A stretch of DNA of 64,000 nt from Diplolepis rosae (taxonomy: Eukaryota > Arthropoda > Insecta > Hymenoptera > Diplolepididae). The translations under genes were made by a program, and so were the position numbers. Of this stretch, positions 31,941 to 42,686 are shown piece by piece; the first letter of the stretch is position 1, and each line of letters starts with the position of its first letter. The stretch is from assembly GCA_030998225.1 (NCBI GenBank), contig JAPYXD010000553.1:5704001-5768000 (forward strand), given 5' to 3'. Below the pieces are notes generated by a model. The model saw only the letters and a program-made list of their open reading frames with translations. It searched no databases and was not told where the DNA came from.

Positions 31941-33158
31941 AGATTTTTTAATTAAGGATTCATATAACGGATTTAAACCTTCAGTATCCTGTCTTTTGTT
32001 TATCTTCGTTGGGTTTGTTTTTATGTGAATCATTTCGGAAATTAATCAATCAATGCCCCGACTAGTTAGGGTTCTGAGTCGATTATATTACTTTGAGAAC
32101 GGTAACGAAAATGCGAATATTACCAAGAATATAACCGGCAGATAAATCCTTTCAGAATTTATGAGAATTTTATTTTGGCTTGTTAAACGTGTTAAACAAT
32201 GAAAATGAATTAATACTGCAATATGAAATTATTTATTAAACTTTGAATGTGCATGTTATTTGTGCGGAAGAAAGTGGTAAATGAGAACTAAAAGGGTAAT
32301 AATATTATAGGTTATGTTCCAGACATTTAGTTAAAAGTATTTTTGCGGAAATCATTGTCTGGAAATCTTACATATTTTTATTAAAATTGGAATTACTTCA
32401 CATCAGAGGGAGTTACTAAAGGAAATTATTTGTTAAATTATAATTATAAGGGTTAAAATATAATTTGTTGAATAACAAAAATTTCTTAACTTTTTTAAGT
32501 TTTACTTGACTTTCCCTGCTGATTTATAAATTTCGTGATCTGCAGCGACCCTGGCAAATACAAGAAAAAATAAAAACTGTTTTGTTCCTTATAAATTTGA
32601 ATTTTGATAATTTAATATATAATTTTATAGAATTATTATATGTATATTATATAGATTACATTGTATAATAAAGGATTTTATATGTAGTCTATAATGAGAG
32701 AAATAATATGAATTTAAGTATAATACTAATCTAAGAATTTTAGTATTCTATGCATTAAATTCAAAATGAATCCATCCTCAAATTTCAACAGTATATAATT
32801 TTAATGTATTAACAGTAAAACTGTTCTTAGGTTCTTCTTTATTAATAAATATATTTATATGAGTGAGCGCCTCTTATTTAACTATAAAGGTACTATACAT
32901 ATTGATAAATAATTATTTAAACCATAAATTCTTTAAACTCCCTTTATATTCTTTAAATTCTGTAATATTCTCGGTTATATTACTTGAACTTTAATTCTTG
33001 AGAATTTAAGAACTCTACCGACTAGTATAGTGTGATTGAGTTTTCTATGGAAAATAAAAGCATTACCGTAAAAAAGAAAAGATGTGCGTGTGCTGTGTGT
33101 AGAGACAACTACGGAGATTAGGTTTCCTATCAGCTCGCTAGGTGATGCTGACCATGAA
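31941..33158. other. AT-rich spacer, no gene seen
   Basis: No coding region or repeat ends recognised up to the ATAA target duplication of the Gypsy element. Confidence 0.4.
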
Positions 33159-33162
33159 ATAA

Positions 33163-34208
33163 TGTAACGAGCGACGCTAATTCGCTCGTATCTACGCAAG
33201 ATGGCAACACCTCTCGAGTTAAGTTTGCGGGAAATTATAAATTTAGTTACTCCTATCTTTAATCATTTTATTCATTTAATTAATATTTTAATACTAATAA
33301 AGATTTATTGTTGGACTTCTGGTGCAAGATATAGAATAGTTTTCAATTCACGTTTTGTCCTGGATCAGCTATCTAAAGAAAGATTATAAAAGTAATTAAA
33401 TTAGAGATAGAGTTACTAACTCTTGAAAGTTAAACTGAGTTTTCTCACGTTTTTTAAATATTTAGTTTATAGTTAAAAGGAGTCGGTGTGATGAGAGGAC
33501 TTCAGAGAACCCTGCATGCGCACGTTAGAGTATAAGGACCTTTGTAAGTCTATTATAAATATTTTGTGCAATAGTTCTAAGTTTACATTAGAGGCAAGTC
33601 CGGATATTAGGTTCGAAATAAGCGGCATGTAATAAAAAGCGCTAAGAAATGAAATCATTATCCATAATTTATCCGAATAGTTTACAGATCTGTCACACTA
33701 GGGCTGATAGCGGCGAGACATAGACCTAAATGTTTAGGTGACATTAAATACGAAACGCGAGTTTCGAATAAAGGGTGAGATATGAAGCATTAAGTATTTT
33801 TCCTAGAACATATTAGTATACATGAGTACAGGGAGCGAGTCTACCCTTTTTTCGAATCTGAAACCTTCTGGCCAGCGAGCCTCAATAAGGTATGAGTGGG
33901 AGAGCATGTGAGCGCGTAGTTTTGTAAATCGTGTGTGAGTTGAATAATCTCAATCCTGATCTCAGTCTTGATTTTACTCGTCTGAGTTGATAATCTCGCC
34001 GTCTTGAACTCAGACGTAACTTTGTCAATCCGGACTTAGCCGATTTTTATTAAATATAAATAATATTGATTAAAGTCAATTTTGAACGAGCCGATAGTTC
34101 TCTTTATTTAAAAACATTCATATCTCCCGGTTTATTTCAATAATTTGACCGACGCGAACCCACCTATCAACTCCTATCTCTTCTGTCGCACCTGCGCGGC
34201 ACGTAACA
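33163..34208 (+). repeat. 5' LTR of the young Gypsy element
   Basis: Starts TGTAACGAGCGACGC and ends GGCACGTAACA. The 62-codon frame inside it (33201-33389) recurs in the 3' LTR because the LTRs are copies; there is no evidence that it is coding. Confidence 0.95.
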
Positions 34209-34217
34209 AAAATAATT

Positions 34218-34235
34218 TGGGGGCTCGTCCGGGAT
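34218..34235 (+). promoter_or_regulatory. Primer-binding site, tRNA-Pro type
   Basis: TGGGGGCTCGTCCGGGAT begins 9 bases after the LTR. It is the same 18-mer known as the tRNA-Pro primer site of murine gammaretroviruses, complementary to the conserved 3' end of tRNA-Pro. Confidence 0.85.
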
Positions 34236-34720
34236 CTTTTTGAATTAATTAAGTAAACATAAACTTTTAGTATACTAGTTTCGGTACGGGATAATTTGAA
34301 TTTTTAAATAAAGAGTGTTAGAAGTGAATGCCTGAAAATTTAAGACCATCGTGGGAACATCAGCGAATTATAGTGACTTTCGATCAAGGGTGGATCATCG
34401 TGGGACGACAGCAGCGATATAATTAGTGGACCACCGACGGACTTTTCTTCAAAATTTCTTTCATTTACTCTGAGTACAATGCTGGTGGATCGAGTAGCTA
34501 GCATTAGAAAAGAGTAAAGAAAGAATAAATTATTCAATCATCTGATTTGATAATTTTTCACCTCCATTGGATCATCGGATTAGCGGACTGGATTCTTCAC
34601 CTTCGTGGGACTTTGACCTTTTTCTTCAGGGATCGACTGACATCGCGGGACTACAATCAAGGATTTCAGTGTTTTTAGTGCGGGAGTGAACCCTCTATTT
34701 TGGGAAATGGTCATTTTCGC

Positions 34721-34752
<32 letters not shown>

Positions 34753-34912
34753 TAGTGAGTGTTTTTTATTTTCAGGTTGAATTAAATGTTTGCGTTATTT
34801 GGACAAGGATATATATATATATATATATGCATATATGTATATGTGTGTATAATAATCGAATTTGGATAAAATTTGTTATTTGTTGCGAGTGAGAAAAAGA
34901 AAAGGGGGTAAA
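34236..34912 (+). other. Gypsy leader between PBS and gag
   Basis: Contains several variants of (C/T)(A/T)TCG(T/C)GGGAC (34348, 34400, 34600, 34640), a run of about 27 A at 34723-34749 and a TA repeat at 34809-34829. No coding region is supported. Confidence 0.55.
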
Positions 34913-36493
34913 ATGTCAAAGTCAGCGACATCAGGTTCATCGTTCGAACAAATAATTTTAGAAAACGATCATGATTATGCGTCACCACCTGATGGTTTCG
35001 CATCGTGTTCTAAAATTTTAAATACAGAAATAAGTAAAAATGCGTATGAAAATTTTACAAAACAAAGTGACCAGACTAATTCCAAAGATGATGATACATT
35101 AGTAACCGAAACAAATAAATTACTTTTAGAATTGAAAAAACAGATAGCTGATCTGCGTCATAACCAGGGTTCATCCGCAGCTGAGTGGGTGGATAATAAC
35201 AAAAATATGCGAGAAATTGAACAAAATTCTGATATAAATATTTCTCCCCTCCCAGAAGTTAACAACATAACTAAAATTAGAGGAAGTGATGTTACAGCTT
35301 TAAGAGCTTTAATTGATATAATTCCGATTTTTAATGGCAGAAATATTTCCATTCAAACCTTCGCACGAGAATGCAGAATAACAATTGAAAGTATCGATGA
35401 GGGATTTTATTCACTGTTCCTTAGATTATTACGTTCAAAAATTGTAGGGGAAGCAGATATATATATTAAAAATAGGCATTTTAATTCTCTCGATGAATTA
35501 TTGTCAATTTTAGATAAAGCTTTCGGCACTCCAAAAACTCTTTTTCAAGTGGAGTCTGAAATAGCTCATGTGAAACAAAATAAGGGTGAAGATATTTTAT
35601 CATATGGTGCTAGAGTTACAGAATTATTTTACAAAATGACGGAAATAATTGAACAGCAATCTTCACCTGAGCTAGCGACAGAAAAAATTAAAGAGTATAA
35701 CCTTGACGTAGCCACTTGTTTTCGTTTAGGTTTGCAAGGCGAATTAGAAGCCAGAGTCAGACAAAAGAATCCTACTTCATTACAAGATGCGATAAATGCT
35801 GCAATTGATGCAGAACGCGATTTAAACCGCAGGAAAAGATTATATGGAAACTTGTCGGAACCAAGTACATCCATCGCGGAAAACGTAGTATTTTCAGGGG
35901 TAGATTCCGCAAGTAGAGAACCTCATAACAAATATCATAAGTCGAATCATAGATCAATAAATCATATCCGAGAAGAGCATTCGTCACAATCGTCAGATAA
36001 AGATACTATTTGTTACAGTTGCGGTAAGGGAGGTCATACGTCTCGCAGTTGCGGAAATAAACCAAACGATAAAATTAGTAATTTCGTTTGCTATACATGC
36101 GGGGAAGATGGACATATTTCCAGAAATTGCGTTCATAGAAATATAAATTCTCTCCCTAACGCTAGAAAATTCAGTAAATCGAAAAATTTCATGGGTAAAA
36201 TTAGAAACACATTGGAATGCTCATATTGTAATAAAAAGGGGCATAATCTTGAAAAATGTTTTAAACATAAAATTGACGAAGCAGAAAGAAGGGTTAAGAA
36301 AGCAGAGGGAACATTAGAACAAATGAAAAGGGCTGCATCTGTTTCTTCTGTCTCTTCTGTATCAGGACATTTAAACTCCGGACTTGTTCGTCGTCAAGGC
36401 GCAACGATGAGCAACAACAATGCAACAGAGCGCCAATTAAACGAGTTGCACTTGCAGTCAGGAAAGGGGGGATCTCACAGAATCCAACAATAG
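34913..36493 (+). CDS. gag: Gypsy Gag with three zinc knuckles
   Basis: Gag forms the particle and binds genomic RNA. I prefer the ATG at 34913 (GTAAAATGTCAAAG) giving 526 residues; an in-frame ATG at 34862 would add 17. The N-terminal third is acidic with a coiled-coil-like LLLELKKQIADL. The middle is the retrotransposon capsid region (FNGRNISIQTFARECRITIE through DLNRRKRL). Then come three CCHC knuckles: CYSCGKGGHTSRSC (about 36012-36053), CYTCGEDGHISRNC (about 36090-36131) and CSYCNKKGHNLEKC (about 36219-36260). A basic coiled tail follows. The frame is intact. It ends 20 bases past a slippery site that leads into pol in the -1 frame. Confidence 0.92.
   Translation: MSKSATSGSSFEQIILENDHDYASPPDGFASCSKILNTEISKNAYENFTKQSDQTNSKDDDTLVTETNKLLLELKKQIADLRHNQGSSAAEWVDNNKNMREIEQNSDINISPLPEVNNITKIRGSDVTALRALIDIIPIFNGRNISIQTFARECRITIESIDEGFYSLFLRLLRSKIVGEADIYIKNRHFNSLDELLSILDKAFGTPKTLFQVESEIAHVKQNKGEDILSYGARVTELFYKMTEIIEQQSSPELATEKIKEYNLDVATCFRLGLQGELEARVRQKNPTSLQDAINAAIDAERDLNRRKRLYGNLSEPSTSIAENVVFSGVDSASREPHNKYHKSNHRSINHIREEHSSQSSDKDTICYSCGKGGHTSRSCGNKPNDKISNFVCYTCGEDGHISRNCVHRNINSLPNARKFSKSKNFMGKIRNTLECSYCNKKGHNLEKCFKHKIDEAERRVKKAEGTLEQMKRAASVSSVSSVSGHLNSGLVRRQGATMSNNNATERQLNELHLQSGKGGSHRIQQ
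36466..36472 (+). promoter_or_regulatory. Probable -1 ribosomal frameshift site (G GGG GGA)
   Basis: In the gag frame the codons are AAG GGG GGA, giving a classic X XXY YYZ heptamer. Slipping back one base here continues as ISQNPTIEVLNEKLHKGKAK and into the protease LLIDTG without a stop. No downstream structure was evaluated. Confidence 0.65.
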
Positions 36494-38476
36494 AAGTACT
36501 CAATGAAAAATTGCATAAGGGTAAAGCTAAATTATTGATTGATACGGGTTGCGAATTAAACCTCCTAAAAGAATCGTGTATTCAGGAGAAAATTCGTCGT
36601 GACGAAACATGTATATATTACCTAACTGGAATTGGAAAAGGAATGCAAAAAACTCACGGATTTGTAATATTAAAAATCTTTGATGCCGAAGTCGAATTTC
36701 ATTTAGTTCATGATAAATTTTCTGTTTCATCTTGTGGAATACTTGGTATGAATTTTTTGAGAACGAATTTTGCAACCATGTCATTTTCTGATGAAAGAAT
36801 TACTTTAAAATTGAAGCCTATAGATTGTAATCAACCAAAAATAATTTATTTACCTGCACGAACGCGAAAATTAGTTTCCTTGCAAATCGAAAACCAAGAT
36901 TTAAAAGAAGGTTATTTGGAGAGAATCAATACGGGCGAAGGGGTTTTTATTGGTGAAAATCTTGTGAAAAATAATGACGGAATGGTTCAAGTTTATGCTA
37001 TTAACTCCACTTTACATGATATAGAACTAATAATCCCTCCAATAAAACTTTTTGAATACGAAACTACTATTCATAATATACAGACATTAAGTATAGAAAA
37101 AAGTTTACAAGATGAAAAATTTGAAGAACATCCAGACAGACTAACTAGAATAATGAATTTGCTCAATTTTCAAGACCTAAATGACGAAGAAATAAATAGT
37201 TTACTTGGTCCCTTCTCTGAGTTTTCTTATCGTTTCTTTTTAAATGTGGTGATAAATTAGGATCTACTAACGTTATAATGCATAAAATTCACGCGACTGA
37301 CGAAACTCCTACCTTTCAAAGACAGTACCGCCCAGCTGAAATTCACAACGAAGAAATATTGAAACAGACTGATAAATTGCTAGAATCTAATTTTATTGAA
37401 GACTCAGATTCACCGTTTAATTCGCCTGTATGGATTGTTCCTAAAAAGCCTGACGAAAAGGGAAATAAACTTTGGCGTATGGTTATAGATTATCGACAAC
37501 TTAACGAGACAACAATCAGCGATGCATACCCACTTCCGAATATAACTCATATTTTAGATCAGTTAGGGGGTGCTCAATATTTTTTAACTCTTGATCTCGC
37601 TTCTGGTTTTCATCAGGTTAAAATGCACCCGGAATCCAAAGCGAAATCTGCATTCTCTACACCCTTTGGACATTATCATTTCAATCGAATGCCATTTGGT
37701 CTTAAAAATGCGCCTGCTACTTTTCAAAGACTCATGGATAAAGTTTTATCTGGCCTTCAGGGGGTAGAAATTTTCGTTTATATGGATTAGAAAGAGCAAA
37801 TTTGACCCTTCAACCCGAAAAATGTAAATTTTTGAAGAAAGAAGTAGCTTATTTAGGGCACGTAATCTCTCGTGAAGGAGTTAAACCCGATCCTAAAAAG
37901 GTTGAAGCGGTACGTAAATTTCCTCGTCCTAGAAATCCTAAAAATGTTAAACAATTCTTAGGTCTTGCAGGATACTATCGACGATTTATCCCTAAATTTT
38001 CTATTATAGCAAAACCTTTATCTCACTTATTGAAAAAGGGAGTAAGATTTGCATGGACATCTGGACAACAGGAAGCTTTCGATAAGTTGAAGAATATTAT
38101 GTGTTCATTTCCACTTTTACAATATCCAGATTTTAAAAAACCTTTTACAGTTTCTACTGACGCATCAAATTACGGTATAGGGGGTGTACTCAGTCAAAAA
38201 TCATTAAACTTGAAAGGAGATCTTCCTATTGCATACGCTTCCAGAACTTTGACTGACACTGAAATTAATTACTCAACAATAGAAAAAGAATTACTTGCTA
38301 TTTTGTTTTGTGTAGAAACTTTTCGACCTTATCTTTACGGTAGACGTTTTAAACTTGAGACTGATCACAGACCGCTAGTTTGGCTACACAATGTAAAAAA
38401 TCCTGGGTCCAAATTGCTTCGATGGCGACTTCGACTTAGTGAATATGATTATGACATTGTTTACAAAAAGGAGTGA
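36473..38476 (+). pseudogene. pol: Gypsy pol: protease, RT, RNase H (frame-broken)
   Basis: The aspartic protease shows LLIDTGCELN (about 36534) and later GILGMNFL. Near 37245 the frame shifts and RT continues from 37248: VWIVPKKPDEKGNKLWRMVI, DYRQLNETT, LDLASGFHQVKM, FNRMPFGLKNAPATFQ. At 37781 the catalytic YMDD box reads YMD and is followed directly by what should be LERANLTLQPEKC. Compared with the RT at 53596 roughly 65 bp is missing, including the second catalytic aspartate, with a frame change. RNase H has VSTDASNYGIGGVLSQ, EKELLAILFCVE and LETDHRPLVWLHN. A further one-base shift near 38470 puts the rest in another frame. Reverse transcription by this copy's own enzyme is therefore not possible as the sequence stands. 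Confidence 0.92.
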
Positions 38477-40923
38477 TGAATTCAAATGCAGATGCTCTTT
38501 CGCGAAATCCGAGTAACGAAATAATACAGATAAATTTTGATGTCAATAATGATTCTGTTCTACCTATTAGTGAAGTGGTCCCTCTTGATTCATCCTTCCA
38601 AAAATTGCATAAGGTGTTGGTTCTACAGAATCTACCACCTGTGTATCCTGATCCTATTTACGATCCTGTCTATGACACTATTGGTAGAAACATTGAAGAA
38701 GCCTTTTTAAGAACTGAAGTGTATTTTTCTGCTGACAATGAGCTTGATAATTGTACTCCTGTTTGTGAATATAATAAGATAGATAAATCGCCTGACGCCA
38801 GTGATGAATCATACGAAGTGAGTGATATTAAGAGATCCTGTGTCGTGTTTGGCAGGGATGTGGTAGAAAATGCCTGTGTCTATGAAGACAAGGTACCAGT
38901 TAAAAATTCCTGTGTCGATGAGGACAAGGTTCTGGTTTATGAAAATGCCTGTGTCTATGAAGACAAGGTACCAGTTAAAAATTCCTGTGTCGATGAGGAC
39001 AAGGTTCTGGTTTATGAAAATGCCTATGTCTATGGAGACAAGGTACCAGTTAAAAATTCCTGTGTCGGTGAGGACAAGGTCCTGGTTTGTTTTGGAACAG
39101 ATGATTTTGTTGATGTTGTCACTGAGGTCAAGCGATGTGAAATTGATAGTAAAAATATTAAAATAAATGAAAAAGAATCTTGCAAATTACCGAATGATGT
39201 TGACTCTGAAAGTGATTTGGATCCATTTGATTCACATTTTTTTGAAAAAAATGATAATTCTGTTTTAAAAGAAATATTAATAATTGAATCGAACCAATCT
39301 TCTCAAAATTATAAATGTTTTCCCTTGTTGACAGAAATTCTTTCTGAAAATGAAAATCCTATTAATGGAACTGAGACAAATCAAATAACTAACGATGACG
39401 AATTAATGACATCTGATTTTCAAATGACTTGTTTACGAACTTGTAAAGATAAATTATATATGAGAAATGATCATTTAGTTTTGTTTATACCTGCCGACTG
39501 CAAACTGACTACTGAAACTGGACAGGAATTACTTAAAGAAAATAGAATAAACTATGATGATCTAAAAAATGAACTACCTGAAAATTTAAAGGTAGGAAAT
39601 GTTATAGTTCACAAGTATAATCATCTGTGTGTTTTTTATTTAATAATTAAACAAAACTTTGACGCAAAAACATATATGACACACATTCTTGATGCTTTCA
39701 TTGGATTAAAATATGCCATGAATGAATTAAAATTGAATCACTTTAGTATTTCACGTATAGGAAATGGGTTAAATCAAATATCATGGCCTTTAATCGAAAA
39801 TGAATTGCGTAAAACTTTTGGAAACGGAGATTATACTATTACAATTTGTGATGGCCAAATCGAAATTCCAACGGAAGCAGATCGCTTGCCAATTATTGAA
39901 GAATATCATTGTTCCACAGTAGGAGGACATAAAGGTGCAAATAAAACTTATAATAGAATCAGAGAGCAATTTTATTGGACAAATATGCGTGAAGAAGTCA
40001 GAAATTTTGTACGAAAATGTGAAATGTGTAAAAGAAATAAATTAGTAAGGATCAAAACAAAATTACCAATGCGAATCACTGATACCCCTTCTGAAGCTTT
40101 CGAAAAAATTGAAATAGATATTGTAGGTCCGTTACCAGAAACTGAACATAATAATAAATACATATTAACAATCCAAGACAATTTGACAAAATACAGTGAT
40201 GCAATACCACTAAAAAATACGCAGTCTACTACTATAGCTTTAGCATTTGCTGAACATTTTATTTCTCGTTTCGGTTGCCCACAAATAATTCACACTGATC
40301 AAGGTAGCGATTTCACGAGTCAAGTAATGTTAACTTTTTGCAAAATATTTAAAATAAAACAAATTAAATCAACTGCTTTCCATCCACAATCCTTGGGATC
40401 CTTAGAAAGAAGTCATCATGTTCTTATACAATATTTAAAAAATTACTGTCAAAAAAATAACTGGGATAGATGGCTCCGATTCGCTCTTTTCTCTTATAAT
40501 ACATCCGAACATGAAGGAACTGGTTTTACACCCCACGAATTAATTTTTGGCAAAAGGGCAAGAATTCCTTCAGAATTTGCAAATGGGAAAATTCCTTTAA
40601 CATACAATTTATTCTTGAAAACCTTAAATGATAAACTAATTGAAACACAAAGTAAAGCCAACGAAAGATTACAGCAAGCAAAAGAAAAATCCAAGAAATA
40701 TTACGATCAAAAGTTAAATTCGCAGAATTATGAAATTGGAGAATCGGTTTACTTATTGAATAAAGCAAAAAATTCTAAATTAGATGTACAATATCAAGGA
40801 CCTTTCAAAATAGTTAACATTTTTAATGATCATAATGTTGAATTAAATTTGGGAAATGGAAAAACAAAAATTGTGCATATGAATTGTCTTAGACCACAGA
40901 CCATTAAAATACGCTACAATTAA
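38473..40923 (+). CDS. pol: Gypsy pol C-terminal part: variable linker, macro-like region, integrase
   Basis: This 816-codon open segment starts inside the RNase H tail (NSNADALSRNP). Residues ~20-320 are an acidic linker that includes three 25-residue tandem repeats (residues ~132-206). Residues ~320-462 have the look of a small macro domain: LFIPADCKLTTETGQELL, then IVHKYNHLCVFYLIIKQ and HFSISRIGNGLNQISWPLIE, TITICDGQ. Integrase follows: the HHCC finger (HCSTVGGHKGANKTYNRIRE...CEMCKRNK, residues ~476-520), then the core EIDIVGPLPE (first D), IIHTDQGSDF (second D) and HPQSLGSLERSHH (E). A C-terminal basic region ends at the TAA at 40921. The integrase looks intact. Confidence 0.88.
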   Translation: MMNSNADALSRNPSNEIIQINFDVNNDSVLPISEVVPLDSSFQKLHKVLVLQNLPPVYPDPIYDPVYDTIGRNIEEAFLRTEVYFSADNELDNCTPVCEYNKIDKSPDASDESYEVSDIKRSCVVFGRDVVENACVYEDKVPVKNSCVDEDKVLVYENACVYEDKVPVKNSCVDEDKVLVYENAYVYGDKVPVKNSCVGEDKVLVCFGTDDFVDVVTEVKRCEIDSKNIKINEKESCKLPNDVDSESDLDPFDSHFFEKNDNSVLKEILIIESNQSSQNYKCFPLLTEILSENENPINGTETNQITNDDELMTSDFQMTCLRTCKDKLYMRNDHLVLFIPADCKLTTETGQELLKENRINYDDLKNELPENLKVGNVIVHKYNHLCVFYLIIKQNFDAKTYMTHILDAFIGLKYAMNELKLNHFSISRIGNGLNQISWPLIENELRKTFGNGDYTITICDGQIEIPTEADRLPIIEEYHCSTVGGHKGANKTYNRIREQFYWTNMREEVRNFVRKCEMCKRNKLVRIKTKLPMRITDTPSEAFEKIEIDIVGPLPETEHNNKYILTIQDNLTKYSDAIPLKNTQSTTIALAFAEHFISRFGCPQIIHTDQGSDFTSQVMLTFCKIFKIKQIKSTAFHPQSLGSLERSHHVLIQYLKNYCQKNNWDRWLRFALFSYNTSEHEGTGFTPHELIFGKRARIPSEFANGKIPLTYNLFLKTLNDKLIETQSKANERLQQAKEKSKKYYDQKLNSQNYEIGESVYLLNKAKNSKLDVQYQGPFKIVNIFNDHNVELNLGNGKTKIVHMNCLRPQTIKIRYN
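38866..39090 (+). repeat. Three 75-bp tandem repeats inside pol
   Basis: Units start at 38866, 38941 and 39016 with GAAAATGCCT(G/A)TGTCTATG. Each encodes 25 residues (ENACVYEDKVPVKNSCVDED followed by KVLVY). The first two are almost identical and the third has several changes. The frame is kept. Confidence 0.95.
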
Positions 40924-41636
40924 ATTAGAAATTAGGTATAACTTAGCTACATGTAATTCTTGATCGTAATACGCTATACTGTAAATATCCTTCGTATATA
41001 GGGCAGAGTGGGTATGAGCGACTTGGACTCGCTCGATGCACCTGTTAAGCTACACCAAAACAAAAATATTTTAATAAAAAGGTCGGAGGTGAGAGAGTAT
41101 TGCTCTTTGTTGTACCACGAAGGCTAGGAACTTCTCGCATTTCTTTTTGAATTGCAATAAGGACTAGAGCTTACACTTGTCGTGAGCACCCTGTCACTCA
41201 TCCCCTACAAAATAAAAATAGTAATAAATAAATAGCTATAAAAGAAACATAATTTAGAATAAATGAACAAACAAATTTTTTTTTATCTTCTTTTCGTCAT
41301 AATTTCCACAAAATATCTGCTTGGAGTTAAACGATGAGAGAGAATATTGCTCTCTAAGCTCTTGATTCATAGCTTTGATAAAGTTATAACAAGAACTCTA
41401 GTACTTTCATCATCATGGAGCACCCTATCACACTCATCGTCTATCCGAGAGGGTTGGAAAATAAATATACAGAATATTTAACTTAGATTTTCAATATTAA
41501 TAATCGTATTTTTACAAATGTTATTATTGTAATAGAATTCTTCGTTTATGCGAATAGATTAAAGATACAAGATTAAGTTGCTAGGGTAAGACTAATAAAA
41601 GAATTTTCTTCAAAATTCTTTTTATAAGGGCTGAGG
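40924..41636 (+). other. Gypsy 3' untranslated region with a degenerate direct duplication
   Basis: Two similar blocks (about 41085-41215 and 41330-41450) each have GAGAGAGTATTGCTCT-type words, a CTAG(A/G)(A/G)CTT-like middle and GAGCACCCT(G/A)TCAC(A/T)CTCAT. A purine-rich AAGGGCTGAGG precedes the 3' LTR and is the likely polypurine tract. No env gene. Confidence 0.6.
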
Positions 41637-42682
41637 TGTAACGAGCGACGCTAATTCGCTCGTATCTACGCAAGATGGCAACACCTCTCGAGTTAAGTTT
41701 GCGGGAAATTATAAATTTAGTTACTCCTATCTTTAATCATTTTATTCATTTAATTAATATTTTAATACTAATAAAGATTTATTGTTGGACTTCTGGTGCA
41801 AGATATAGAATAGTTTTCAATTCACGTTTTGTCCTGGATCAGCTATCTAAAGAAAGATTATAAAAGTAATTAAATTAGAGATAGAGTTACTAACTCTTGA
41901 AAGTTAAACTGAGTTTTCTCACGTTTTTTAAATATTTAGTTTATAGTTAAAAGGAGTCGGTGTGATGAGAGGACTTCAGAGAACCCTGCATGCGCACGTT
42001 AGAGTATAAGGACCTTTGTAAGTCTATTATAAATATTTTGTGCAATAGTTCTAAGTTTACATTAGAGGCAAGTCCGGATATTAGGTTCGAAATAAGCGGC
42101 ATGTAATAAAAAGCGCTAAGAAATGAAATCATTATCCATAATTTATCCGAATAGTTTACAGATCTGTCACACTAGGGCTGATAGCGGCGAGACATAGACC
42201 TAAATGTTTAGGTGACATTAAATACGAAACGCGAGTTTCGAATAAAGGGTGAGATATGAAGCATTAAGTATTTTTCCTAGAACATATTAGTATACATGAG
42301 TACAGGGAGCGAGTCTACCCTTTTTTCGAATCTGAAACCTTCTGGCCAGCGAGCCTCAATAAGGTATGAGTGGGAGAGCATGTGAGCGCGTAGTTTTGTA
42401 AATCGTGTGTGAGTTGAATAATCTCAATCCTGATCTCAGTCTTGATTTTACTCGTCTGAGTTGATAATCTCGCCGTCTTGAACTCAGACGTAACTTTGTC
42501 AATCCGGACTTAGCCGATTTTTATTAAATATAAATAATATTGATTAAAGTCAATTTTGAACGAGCCGATAGTTCTCTTTATTTAAAAACATTCATATCTC
42601 CCGGTTTATTTCAATAATTTGACCGACGCGAACCCATCTATCAACTCCTATCTCTTCTGTCGCACCTGCGCGGCACGTAACA
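41637..42682 (+). repeat. 3' LTR of the young Gypsy element
   Basis: Same length and near-identical sequence as 33163-34208. Confidence 0.95.
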
Positions 42683-42686
42683 ATAA

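Larger units (their letters stand above)
33163..42682 (+). mobile_element. Young Ty3/Gypsy LTR retrotransposon, 9.5 kb
   Basis: Two 1046-bp LTRs (33163-34208, 41637-42682) are flanked by ATAA (33159-33162, 42683-42686). On reading them side by side I find one difference (CACCTATC versus CATCTATC near the 3' end). The order is LTR, tRNA-Pro-type primer site, gag, protease-RT-RNase H, long linker with macro-like region, integrase, 3' UTR, LTR, with no env. The order and the linker suggest the mdg1/412 side of Gypsy. Despite the nearly identical LTRs, pol has at least three frame-breaking changes. Confidence 0.96.

Noticed and set aside
33201..33389. 62-codon frame, present again at 41675-41863
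   Set aside because: Duplicated only because it is inside the LTRs.
38866..39090. CRISPR-like array (three regular repeats)
   Set aside because: Repeats are contiguous 75-bp coding units without spacers, in a eukaryotic retroelement.
38870..39166. Alternative repeat frame MPVSMKTRYQLKIPVSMRT
   Set aside because: Out-of-frame reading of the 75-bp repeat in pol.
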